A stretch of DNA of 20,526 bases from Rhodospirillaceae bacterium (GTDB lineage Bacteria; Pseudomonadota; Alphaproteobacteria; UBA828). This document shows positions 6,963 through 13,677 of this stretch, one piece after another (position 1 is the stretch's first letter; each line of letters begins with the position of its first letter). The position numbers and the translations under genes were made by a program. The stretch spans positions 1 through 20,526 of the forward strand of contig JAPPKP010000172.1 in assembly GCA_028819955.1 (NCBI GenBank), given 5' to 3'. Below the pieces are notes generated by a model. That model was given only the letters and a program-made list of their open reading frames with translations. It had not been told where the DNA came from and searched no databases.

Positions 6963-7696
6963 TGGATACACCGGTGCTTCAGGGCGTGGGGCTGCACAAG
7001 TGGTACAAGGGCGTCCACGCGCTCAAGGGAGTCGACATTCGGCTGGGCCGCAGCGAGGTCGTGGGCCTCGTGGGCGACAACGGCGCCGGCAAGTCCACCC
7101 TGATCAAGATTCTCTCCGGGGCCCATGCGCCGGACAAGGGCGCGGTCGAGTTCGAAGGCAGGGAGGTCAGGTTCTCCTCGCCCAAGGATGCGATGACGCT
7201 GGGCATCGAGACCATCTACCAGTATTCCGCCCTGGTTCCCCAGATGAGCATCGCGCGCAACATCTTCGTCGGGCGGGAGCCGGTCCGGCTCCGGGTCGGG
7301 CCGTTCGGCATCCTCGACACCCGGCGGATGGCGCGCGAGGCCATGCAGGCGCTGCGGGACGTGGAGCTGCATCTGCGCTCGCCCGATACCCCGGTCGACG
7401 AGCTCTCCGGCGGCGAGCGCCAGGGCGTGACCATCGCCAGGGCCATGTACTTCAAGACCAAGGTGATGATCCTCGACGAGCCCACCAATCATCTCTCGAT
7501 CAAGGAGACCAACAAGGTGCTCGGATGGGTGGAGGACATGAAGGATCAGGGCATCACCTCCATCTTCATCACCCACAACCTGCACCACGTCTATCCGATT
7601 GCGGATCGGGTGATGGTGCTGTCGCGGGGCGAAAAAGTCGCCGAGAGCCCCAAGGAAGACACCTCGATCGAGGAGCTGACGGACCTGATCGTCTGA
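6962..7696 (+). CDS. Sugar ABC transporter ATP-binding protein, single-domain CUT2/FrcA-like (importer 2)
   Basis: ATPase subunit, 244 residues from ATG 6962. Walker A is GDNGAGKST (38-46), the Q-loop is TIYQYSALVPQ (Gln87), the signature LSGGERQGVTIARA starts at 148, Walker B is VMILDEPTNHL (Asp172, Glu173), and the switch His is His205 (FITHN). All catalytic motifs are intact. It is transcribed away from the binding protein and permease at 4583-6701, the only partners without an ATPase on their own strand, so it probably serves them. It could also serve the ATPase-less pair of permeases at 11402-13462. Its higher GC resembles importer 1 and not its divergent partners. The Shine-Dalgarno (GAGAG) is weak. 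Confidence 0.92.
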   Translation: MDTPVLQGVGLHKWYKGVHALKGVDIRLGRSEVVGLVGDNGAGKSTLIKILSGAHAPDKGAVEFEGREVRFSSPKDAMTLGIETIYQYSALVPQMSIARNIFVGREPVRLRVGPFGILDTRRMAREAMQALRDVELHLRSPDTPVDELSGGERQGVTIARAMYFKTKVMILDEPTNHLSIKETNKVLGWVEDMKDQGITSIFITHNLHHVYPIADRVMVLSRGEKVAESPKEDTSIEELTDLIV

Positions 7697-7731
7697 GCGC
7701 CGGACCCCGGCGCTGCAGCCGCCCCTCTTCT

Positions 7732-7826
7732 CGTCATGCCCGGACTTGATCCGGGCATCTCGCTCAGCCAGATCCGCTGAATCCCTTGCCAATACGTGGA
7801 TGGCCGGGTCAAGCCCGGCCATGACG
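7732..7826. repeat. Paired-palindrome intergenic element, copy 1
   Basis: Two hairpins in opposite orientation. The first is ATGCCCGGA/TCCGGGCAT (7736-7744 with 7750-7758, loop CTTGA). The second is TGGCCGGG/CCCGGCCA (7801-7808 with 7814-7821, loop TCAAG). Flanking CGTCATG (7732-7738) and CATGACG (7820-7826) make the whole ~95 bp an inverted repeat. A second copy lies at 8952-9046. This resembles dispersed palindromes of alphaproteobacterial genomes (REP/BIME-like). It lies between the convergent ATPase and dioxygenase genes and may double as a terminator. Confidence 0.75.
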
Positions 7827-7873
7827 TGGATTGGTGTGCCGCGTGGGTGCGGTCAAACGTCTCGGTCGGGACT

Positions 7874-8824
7874 CTAGTTCGCGGCTGACGCGGCCCGGTG
7901 TTTCTGCCAGCGATCGAGCCAGGGTCCCTGGGGCGAGTAGTCGAAGTCGTCCTCGTCAAGCTTGCGGTAGCTCTGGATGCCGCCGGCCTGGTGCGCCATC
8001 CACGCCTCCCAGTCCAGCCGGTAGGAGGGATCGTCCGCCTTCCTCATCGGCGCGAGTTCGATGGCGCCGAGCCCCGTGGGCTTGCCCGGGTTCTGGTAGC
8101 GGATGTCGACGCTCCAGCGCACCTTGTCCGAGGTGTTCTCGGTCGAGCGGTGGACCAGGTTGTTGCGGTGCCACAGCATCGAGCCCAGCTTCATCTCGCA
8201 GACGACCCGCTCGCCCGGCGGCAGATCCGCCTCCTCGATATAGAGGTACCAGGACTCCGCGTGGGCGGTCTCCTTCTCCGGACGGTGCGGGAAGACCGTG
8301 CCCGGCTTGTGCGAGCCGCGGATGACCTGGAGCGTGCCGTTCTTCTCGCTGACGTCCGTGAACGGGATCCAGGCCGTCGGCTGCAGCGTCTTCTCGGCGC
8401 CCTCCTCGAAGTACGCGGCATCCTGGTGCCAGGGCACCGTCATCAGCGGCGTGTTGGGGGTCTTGGTCCGGACGACGCTCACGGGGTGGCCGGAGATGTC
8501 GGGCCCGATGAACTGCTCGACCATGTCCAGGAGGTTGTCGGACGACCAGAGCCTGGCGAGCCGCGGTCTTGTCTGCTCGCGGTTGTGGATCAGCGGCGCG
8601 ATGCCCGACCATTCCTTCTCGAGCGAAGCGAGCCGGATGTAGAGGTCTTCGCCCTCGTGTTTGTTCTCGATCTTGCCCGCGGCGTGCAGCCGCTCGGCCC
8701 ATTCGTCGACGATGTCCTCGAACTCGTCCATGACGGGCTGCAGCTCGTCCCGCGTGAACACGTCCTCGACGATGAGAAATCCGTCCTCGAAGTATTGTGC
8801 GACCTGGTCTTCGCTCAAGCGCAT
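7874..8824 (-). CDS. Phytanoyl-CoA dioxygenase (PhyH) family Fe(II)/2-oxoglutarate oxygenase
   Basis: Cytosolic non-haem iron oxygenase, 316 residues from ATG 8824. The N-terminus (LSEDQVAQYFEDGFLIVEDV) is the usual PhyH opening. The iron-binding facial triad is visible as WHQDAAYF (His133, Asp135) and His225 in NNLVHRSTEN. Arg236 (KVRW), eleven residues later, fits the 2-oxoglutarate carboxylate anchor, so the active site looks intact. GTLQVIRGSHKPG is the conserved strand between. The family hydroxylates very diverse small molecules and the substrate cannot be read here. The position among three sugar or polyol importers hints at modification of an imported compound. No Shine-Dalgarno is obvious beyond GGAGAG a few bases before the ATG. 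It is flanked on both sides by copies of the paired-palindrome element. Confidence 0.9.
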   Translation of the reverse strand: MRLSEDQVAQYFEDGFLIVEDVFTRDELQPVMDEFEDIVDEWAERLHAAGKIENKHEGEDLYIRLASLEKEWSGIAPLIHNREQTRPRLARLWSSDNLLDMVEQFIGPDISGHPVSVVRTKTPNTPLMTVPWHQDAAYFEEGAEKTLQPTAWIPFTDVSEKNGTLQVIRGSHKPGTVFPHRPEKETAHAESWYLYIEEADLPPGERVVCEMKLGSMLWHRNNLVHRSTENTSDKVRWSVDIRYQNPGKPTGLGAIELAPMRKADDPSYRLDWEAWMAHQAGGIQSYRKLDEDDFDYSPQGPWLDRWQKHRAASAAN

Positions 8825-8951
8825 GGCGGCTCTCCGATAGCCGGTCTATGCGCCCAATTTAGCGGCGGGAGGAACCCGGTACCAGCGGCATGCACGATAA
8901 GGCGCCGTCCCGGCTCGCATTCCGGGCATTCCTCTCGGCCAACTCCTGCTT

Positions 8952-9046
8952 CGTCATGCGCTGACTTGATCCGCGCATCTCCTTCCACCAGACACATCGA
9001 ACGCTGGGCGAACACGTGGATGGCCGGGTCAAGCCCGGCCAAGACG
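8952..9046. repeat. Paired-palindrome intergenic element, copy 2
   Basis: Same orientation and size as the element at 7732-7826: CGTCATG at 8952, a hairpin ATGCGCTGA/TCCGCGCAT around CTTGA, then CGTGGATGGCCGGG...CCCGGCCA at 9015-9041 and AGACG. The right half is almost identical to copy 1, and the left hairpin has diverged with one mismatch. It occupies most of the 356-base gap between the dioxygenase and the next binding protein; the rest of 8825-9111 shows nothing I can name. Confidence 0.72.
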
Positions 9047-9111
9047 TGGTGTGGGCGCTGTGCGCGTCTGAATCAGGACACCGGCTGAATTAGCCCCGCG
9101 CCGCCCCCAAC

Positions 9112-9140
9112 TTGACGGTCACGAGATGCGGGCAGACTAT
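9112..9140 (+). promoter_or_regulatory. Promoter of the first tandem binding-protein gene
   Basis: TTGACG (9112-9117), 17 bases, then GACTAT (9135-9140), about 40 bases before the start codon at 9181. The -35 is close to consensus and the -10 is poor. The same string, TTGACGGkCACGrGATGCGGGC, recurs at 10248 ahead of the duplicate gene, which supports its being functional. Confidence 0.5.
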
Positions 9141-9180
9141 TCACTCATCACAATCAAGAATTGCGCAAGGGAGGAGACCG

Positions 9181-10137
9181 ATGAAGAAACTTGCAATATC
9201 GCTTGCTGCCGCGGTCGGACTGTCGCTCGCTCTGCTGGTTCATCCCGCAAGCGCGGAGCTGAAGGACCCTTCGGCAACGCTGAAGGCCAACTTCATCATC
9301 CACGCGGCATGCGGAAACGTGTTCTACGAGCCAATCATTTTCGGCGCCAACCTGGCGGGCGAGATCTTCAATGTCGATGTCACCATGCAGTGCGCCGAAG
9401 GCGATCTCGAGGCGCATGTCGATCTCATCGAGACCGGGATCGCCAGCGGCGTCGACGGGATCATCGACCAGATCTCGGTCCCCGACACCATGACGGACGC
9501 GATCCAGAAGGCCCGCGACGCCGGCATCACGGTGATCGCGGCCAGCATCGACGACAAGGGGACGGCGCGCCAGGCCTTCTTCGGCCAGGATTTCGTCGAA
9601 TCGGGCCACATCATCGGCAGGCGCATGGTGGAGGAACACGGCCTCGGCGAGGGCGATTTCTGCGTCGCTCCGGTGGAGTTCGCAGAGTTGAGCTACGCGA
9701 TCGATCGCTATGCCGGCGTGAAGATGGCGCTCGACGAGGCCGGCGTGGGATCCGAGATGATCGGGGTCGGCGCCGTGGTCGAGGAGAACCAGAACCTGAT
9801 CGCCGAGTACCTCGTGGGCAATCCCGATACCGACTGCATCGTCGGCCTCGGCAACGTTCCGACATCGGTCGCGCCACAGGCGGCGGAAGACGCCGGCATG
9901 GACGGGCTGCCCAACGGCGGCTTCGACGTCAATCCGCGCATCATGGAGAACATCAACGCAGGCCTCACGACGGCGAGCATGGATCAGCAGCCGTTCATCC
10001 AGGGCTTCCTGCCGGTCATGTTCGTGGCCCTGAACCAGCGCTACGGCATCCAGCCGAGCGACCTCAACACCGGCGTCGGCATCGTCGACAGTTCCAACGC
10101 CGATGTGGCCACGGCCTACGCGGGGACCTATCGATAG
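9181..10137 (+). CDS. Periplasmic sugar-binding protein, tandem copy A (importer 3)
   Basis: Solute-binding protein of the Peripla_BP_4 type, 318 residues. ATG 9181 follows AAGGGAGGAG (9168-9177). The Sec signal is MKKLAISLAAAVGLSLALLV with cleavage expected at ASA|E after residue 25. The mature protein begins near LKANFIIHAACGNVFYEP. DLIETGIASGVDGIIDQ and IQKARDAGITVIAASIDD are half-domain landmarks. The Cys pairs (ACGN, MQCAEG, DFCVAP, DTDCIVG) are conserved in copy B and could form disulfides. It has its own promoter and a strong intrinsic terminator at 10188-10227, so it is probably expressed independently and abundantly. Copy B (10330-11286) differs at 54 of 318 residues by my hand count. 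Confidence 0.93.
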   Translation: MKKLAISLAAAVGLSLALLVHPASAELKDPSATLKANFIIHAACGNVFYEPIIFGANLAGEIFNVDVTMQCAEGDLEAHVDLIETGIASGVDGIIDQISVPDTMTDAIQKARDAGITVIAASIDDKGTARQAFFGQDFVESGHIIGRRMVEEHGLGEGDFCVAPVEFAELSYAIDRYAGVKMALDEAGVGSEMIGVGAVVEENQNLIAEYLVGNPDTDCIVGLGNVPTSVAPQAAEDAGMDGLPNGGFDVNPRIMENINAGLTTASMDQQPFIQGFLPVMFVALNQRYGIQPSDLNTGVGIVDSSNADVATAYAGTYR

Positions 10138-10187
10138 CGCGAGTGAGCTTTTTCGCGCACGAGGCGACTATCGAATCGTGACGCGTT

Positions 10188-10227
10188 GGGCGCGGCCTCC
10201 GGCGAGGTCCGCGCCCGCGCCTTTTTT
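10188..10227 (+). terminator. Rho-independent terminator after binding protein copy A
   Basis: GGGCGCGGCCTC (10188-10199) pairs with GAGG-T-CCGCGCCC (10204-10216, one bulged T) around CGGC: a 12-bp stem followed by GCGCC and six T residues (10222-10227). This is the clearest intrinsic terminator in the window. Confidence 0.85.
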
Positions 10228-10247
10228 GTCCGCGAAGCACGTCGCGC

Positions 10248-10277
10248 TTGACGGGCACGGGATGCGGGCGGAACAAT
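10248..10277 (+). promoter_or_regulatory. Duplicated promoter ahead of binding protein copy B
   Basis: TTGACG at 10248-10253 with AACAAT at 10272-10277 (18-base spacer). The block is a near copy of the promoter at 9112-9140. The -10 has changed between copies, so the two genes may differ in strength. Confidence 0.45.
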
Positions 10278-10285
10278 CTCCCTCG

Positions 10286-10313
10286 TAGTCGGCAATACAT
10301 AGTCGGCAATTCA
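10286..10313 (+). repeat. 14-bp tandem direct repeat in the leader of copy B
   Basis: TAGTCGGCAATACA (10286-10299) is followed at once by TAGTCGGCAATTCA (10300-10313), 13 of 14 identical. It sits directly upstream of the Shine-Dalgarno AGGGAGG (10317-10323). Copy A has no such duplication. It could be an expression-tuning repeat or a protein site; function is unknown. Confidence 0.7.
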
Positions 10314-10329
10314 TAAAGGGAGGCAGACC

Positions 10330-11286
10330 ATGAAGAACATCCACAAGTATGTCGCGGCGGCGGCTGGACTGTCGCTCGCTCTCCTGGTTCAGCCCGCAAG
10401 CGCGCAGATGAAGGACCCTTCGGAAACGCTGAAGGCCAACCTCATCATCCACGCGGCGTGCGGCAACGTGTTCTACGAGCCCATCTTGTTCGGCGCCAAC
10501 CTGGCGGGCGAGATGTTCAATGTCGATGTCACCATCCAGTGTCCCGAGGGCGATCTCGAGGCGCATGTCGACCTCATCGAGACCGCGATCGCCGCCGGCG
10601 TCGACGGGATCATCGACCAGATCTCGACTCCGGACACCATGACCGAAGCGATCCAGAAGGCCCGCGACGCCGGCATCACGGTGATCTCCTCCACCCTCGA
10701 CGACCCGGGGACGGCGCGCCAGGCGTTCTACGGCATGGACTTCGTCGAAGCGGGCTACATCATCGGCAAGCGCCTTGTCGACGAACACGGCCTGGGCGAG
10801 GGCGATTTCTGCGTTGCTCCGGTGGAGTGGCCCGAGTTGAGCTACGCGCTGGATCGATACGCAGGCGCCAAGAGGGCGCTCGACGAGGCCGGCGTGGGAT
10901 CCGAGATGATAGGAGTCGGCGCCGTGGTCGAGGAGAACCAGAACCTGATCGCCGAGTACCTCGTGGGCAATCCCGACACCGACTGCATCGTCGGTCTCGG
11001 CAATGTTCCCACGTCGGTCGCGCCGCAGGCGGCCCAGGATGCCGGCATGGACGGGCTGCCCAACGGCGGCTTCGACGTCAATCCGCGTATCGTGGAGAAC
11101 ATCAACGCAGGCCTCACGACGGCGACCATGGACCAGCAGCCGTTCCTCCACGGCTTCCTGCCGGTCATGTTCGTGGCCCTGAACCAGCGCTACGGCATCC
11201 AGCCGCCCGACATGAATACCGGCATCGGCGTCATCGACAAGTCCAACTCGGCGATTGCCACGCTCTACACGGGGTCATATCGATAG
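10330..11286 (+). CDS. Periplasmic sugar-binding protein, tandem copy B (importer 3)
   Basis: A 318-residue paralogue of the gene at 9181, about 83% identical by hand count with no gaps. ATG 10330 follows AAAGGGAGGC. Sec signal with QPASA|Q cleavage at residue 25. The stretch from about residue 190 to 270 is nearly identical to copy A. Changes cluster in the signal peptide, in residues about 120-185 (for example FGQDFVESGH to YGMDFVEAGY, VEFAELSYAID to VEWPELSYALD) and in the last 25 residues. Several of these are aromatic or pocket-like positions, so ligand preference may have shifted. Unlike copy A, the terminator after it has lost its T-run, so the permeases that follow may be co-transcribed with this copy. 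It is not an assembly artefact: the copies differ throughout. Confidence 0.93.
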   Translation: MKNIHKYVAAAAGLSLALLVQPASAQMKDPSETLKANLIIHAACGNVFYEPILFGANLAGEMFNVDVTIQCPEGDLEAHVDLIETAIAAGVDGIIDQISTPDTMTEAIQKARDAGITVISSTLDDPGTARQAFYGMDFVEAGYIIGKRLVDEHGLGEGDFCVAPVEWPELSYALDRYAGAKRALDEAGVGSEMIGVGAVVEENQNLIAEYLVGNPDTDCIVGLGNVPTSVAPQAAQDAGMDGLPNGGFDVNPRIVENINAGLTTATMDQQPFLHGFLPVMFVALNQRYGIQPPDMNTGIGVIDKSNSAIATLYTGSYR

Positions 11287-11334
11287 CGCGGGGGGCTCTT
11301 CGCGCACGAGGCGATTATCGAGTCGTGACTAGTT

Positions 11335-11363
11335 GGGCGCGGCCTCCGGCGAAGTCCGCGCCC
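11335..11363 (+). terminator. Degraded copy of the terminator hairpin after copy B
   Basis: GGGCGCGG (11335-11342) and CCGCGCCC (11356-11363) keep the 8-bp outer stem of the 10188 terminator. The inner stem has a C-A mismatch (GAAG for GAGG) and the T-run is replaced by GACTTCCTCG. It probably no longer terminates but may protect mRNA ends or attenuate. Confidence 0.6.
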
Positions 11364-11401
11364 GACTTCCTCGCCTGTCGCTCTGAACATCGCGCCGCGC
11401 G

Positions 11402-12427
11402 ATGACCATGCCGGCGACAAGGCGCGACCCGCGCCACGGCGCCTGGGAACGCTTCCGGCGATATCCCGCAGCCAGCATCGTCCTCCTCTACGCGGCGCTG
11501 CTGCTCGGCTGCATCGTGGCCAGCCTGCTGGCCGCGAGCTTCCCCTTCCTCGTCGAGGACAATCTGGCCGTGCTGTCGCAGAAGACACCGCGGCTGATGC
11601 TGCTGGCCGTGGGCGCAGGGCTCCTGATGATCTGCGGTGAGTTCGATCTCTCGATCGGTGCGGTCTTCGTGCTCTCGGCCTATCTGATGGGGATCGCCCT
11701 GCACGAGGGCGAGTGGCCGCTGTGGGCGGCGGTCATGCTCGGCGTCGGCAGCGGCATCGTCGTCGGTGCGATCAACGGCCTCATCACGACCAAGCTCCGC
11801 GTGCCCTCCTTCATTGCGACGCTGGGCATGATGTTCGCGCTGCGCGGCATCGTCCGATTCACCGCCGGCTCGGGCCGGGGGTCTACGATCAAGAGGCAGG
11901 AGCTCTATCCGGGCGAGACCTTCGAGGCGGCACTCACCGGGCAGATCGTGGGCCCGCTCCATGCCCAGCTGCCCTGGGTGATCGGCTTCGCGTTCGTCGC
12001 CTATCTGCTGCTCAGCCGGCATCGCCTGGGCAATCACTTCTTCGCCGTGGGCGGCAACCGCGAGGCGGCGATCTCCGGCGGCATCAACGCGGACCGCGTG
12101 AAGATCACCGCCTTCATCCTCTGCTCCAGCCTTGCCGCCATCGCCGGCATCTTCAGCGCAACGCGCCTCAACGGCGCGATCCCCGAGACCATGCTGGTCG
12201 GGCTGGAGCTGCAGGCGATCGCCGCCTGCGTCATCGGCGGCGTGTTCCTGTTCGGCGGCCGGGGAACGGTGATGGGGATGATTCTCGGCGCCGCGCTCAT
12301 CGTGACCGTCGACAATATCCTCGCCCTCGCGCGCGCGCCCGGCGAGTACTTCCGGTTCTTCATCGGTGCCGTGCTGGTGGTCGCCACGGTGCTCAACACC
12401 TTGGTCGCCCGGCGGATCACCAAGTAG
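11402..12427 (+). CDS. Sugar ABC transporter permease, CUT2/RbsC family, first of tandem pair (importer 3)
   Basis: Inner-membrane subunit, 341 residues. ATG 11402 is the first start after an in-frame TGA at 11384; a second ATG two codons on (11408) is an equal alternative, and neither has a good Shine-Dalgarno. Landmarks are CGEFDLSIGAVFVLSAYLM near residue 78, PSFIATLGMMFALRG, HRLGNHFFAVGGNREAA (ATPase-contact loop) and IAACVIGGVFLFGGRGTVMG. A region of about 25 residues, TAGSGRGSTIKRQELYPGET, is a periplasmic-loop insertion not seen in importer 1. The C-terminus ends soon after the last helix. It shares the string HRLGNHFFAVGGNR with the next permease, so the two are paralogues and may form a heterodimeric channel. 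Confidence 0.92.
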   Translation: MTMPATRRDPRHGAWERFRRYPAASIVLLYAALLLGCIVASLLAASFPFLVEDNLAVLSQKTPRLMLLAVGAGLLMICGEFDLSIGAVFVLSAYLMGIALHEGEWPLWAAVMLGVGSGIVVGAINGLITTKLRVPSFIATLGMMFALRGIVRFTAGSGRGSTIKRQELYPGETFEAALTGQIVGPLHAQLPWVIGFAFVAYLLLSRHRLGNHFFAVGGNREAAISGGINADRVKITAFILCSSLAAIAGIFSATRLNGAIPETMLVGLELQAIAACVIGGVFLFGGRGTVMGMILGAALIVTVDNILALARAPGEYFRFFIGAVLVVATVLNTLVARRITK

Positions 12428-12445
12428 AAGGGGGCACGAACGGCG

Positions 12446-13462
12446 ATGGCAGTCCCGGAACCCCAGCCCGCTCCCGCAAGCGCAAGGTACGCGACGCGGG
12501 GTCCATGGACCCGGCTCAGGCGTCACCCGGCGGGGAACGTCGCCATCGTGTTCGGGTTCTTTCTTGCCGCCTGCATCGTCGCCAGTCTCGCCATGCCGGA
12601 CGATTTCCGGTTCCTCTCGTCCGCCAACATCAGGATCCTGCTGCGCGCCATCGCGCCGATCGGGATCATGGCGCTCGGCGTCGGCATATTGATGATCGCG
12701 GGCGAGTTCGATCTCTCGATCGCCGCGACCTTCACGCTTGCGCCCTACATGATGGTGCTCGCCTGGGGCGCCGGCGCGCCCGAGGTGGTCGCGGTGGCTG
12801 TGGCGTTGGGCACCGCCGCGATCGTGGGGCTGGTGAACGGCGCGATCACGCTGGGCTTCGGCATACCGTCGTTCATCACCACGCTCGGCATGCTGTTCAT
12901 GATTCGTTCGGGCTCGCGCCTGATCACCGACATGAGACCGCTCAACTTCTCCGCAGCGGAAACCTGGTTCATCAAGGGCCTGGCCGGCAAGATCGGGGTC
13001 GTGCCGGTGCAGTTCCTCTGGTTCGTGGTCTTCGCTGTCATCGCGCACCTGCTCCTCAACCATCACCGCCTGGGCAACCACTTCTTCGCCGTGGGCGGCA
13101 ACCGCGCCGCCGCGACCGCGACCGGCATCAACGTCGCGCGCACCAAGATGATCGCCTTCGTGCTCTGCTCGATCTGCGCGGCGCTGGCGGGGATCCTGAG
13201 CATCGCCCGCCAGAAGTCGGCCACCGTGGAGCCGCAGCTCTTCCTCGAGCTGGAGGCCATCGCCATCGTCGTCATCGGCGGCGTCATCATCACCGGCGGC
13301 CGCGGAGCGGTGCTCGGCATCGTGCTCGGCGCTTGCATCCTGCAGATGGTCAAGGACGTGCTGTTCCTGGGCCGCGCGCCCGGCTACTACCTCGACCTCT
13401 TCGTCGGCGTGGTGATCGTGGTCGCGGTGGTGCTCAACATGATGGCGGCCAAGCGGTACTAG
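12446..13462 (+). CDS. Sugar ABC transporter permease, CUT2/RbsC family, second of tandem pair (importer 3)
   Basis: Inner-membrane subunit, 338 residues from ATG 12446, 18 bases after the first permease stop, with AAGGGGG about 11 bases ahead. Landmarks are AGEFDLSIAATFTLAPYMM near residue 89, PSFITTLGMLFMIRSGS, HRLGNHFFAVGGNRAAATATGI and IAIVVIGGVIITGGRGAVLG. Last gene of the plus-strand transport block. No ATPase follows; the next gene is a convergent tail-fibre gene. CUT2 systems usually have one permease that homodimerises, so a tandem pair suggests either a heterodimer or two alternative channels matched to the two binding proteins. Confidence 0.92.
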   Translation: MAVPEPQPAPASARYATRGPWTRLRRHPAGNVAIVFGFFLAACIVASLAMPDDFRFLSSANIRILLRAIAPIGIMALGVGILMIAGEFDLSIAATFTLAPYMMVLAWGAGAPEVVAVAVALGTAAIVGLVNGAITLGFGIPSFITTLGMLFMIRSGSRLITDMRPLNFSAAETWFIKGLAGKIGVVPVQFLWFVVFAVIAHLLLNHHRLGNHFFAVGGNRAAATATGINVARTKMIAFVLCSICAALAGILSIARQKSATVEPQLFLELEAIAIVVIGGVIITGGRGAVLGIVLGACILQMVKDVLFLGRAPGYYLDLFVGVVIVVAVVLNMMAAKRY

Positions 13463-13508
13463 AAACTCACCAGATCACCGCAGCCCGAACCGCTCCCACC
13501 TCCCCCTG

Positions 13509-13535
13509 TCCCCCTCCCCCGAAGGCGGAGGGGGA
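13509..13535. terminator. C/G-rich hairpin after the permease pair
   Basis: TCCCCCTCC (13509-13517) pairs with GGAGGGGGA (13527-13535), 9 bp around a CCCGAAGGC loop. No T-run follows. The motif resembles a dispersed alphaproteobacterial repeat as much as a dedicated terminator. It lies between convergent genes. Confidence 0.5.
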
Positions 13536-13563
13536 ACGTAGACGGCCCCGCCTACTCTCCCTC

Positions 13564-13620
13564 TGTAGCGCCGCAAAAGTCGCTGTGAATCGCGGCGGAA
13601 GTCGCTGTGAATCGCCTGGA
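13564..13620. mobile_element. Possible solo end of an IS21-family element (direct repeats)
   Basis: TGTAGCGCCGC at 13564 is followed by two exact copies of AAGTCGCTGTGAATCGC (13577-13593 and 13599-13615), giving a 22-bp period. A TGT end with tandem internal sites is the architecture of IS21-family ends (transposase-binding repeats), and the wording resembles ends I remember from that family. No istA/istB genes and no second end are in the window. It sits exactly between the transport operon and the tail genes. The assignment is inference; the direct repeat itself is certain. Confidence 0.35.
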
Positions 13621-13677
13621 AACGTAGCCCCAATTGCGGGGCGGAAATGGCTGAAAAACGGGTCCCGGCGGCGGCCG

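Noticed and set aside
7732..9046. Paired palindromes considered as a CRISPR array or att sites
   Set aside because: Only two copies over 1 kb apart with a gene between, internal inverted symmetry, no regular spacers, and no integrase or tRNA nearby.
9181..11286. Tandem binding-protein genes considered as an assembly duplication
   Set aside because: The copies differ at about 54 residues, in leaders and in terminators, so they are genuine paralogues.
11315..13081. 588-codon minus-strand open frame across the permease pair
   Set aside because: Glu/His/Arg-rich shadow of two clear permeases; long antisense frames are expected at this GC.
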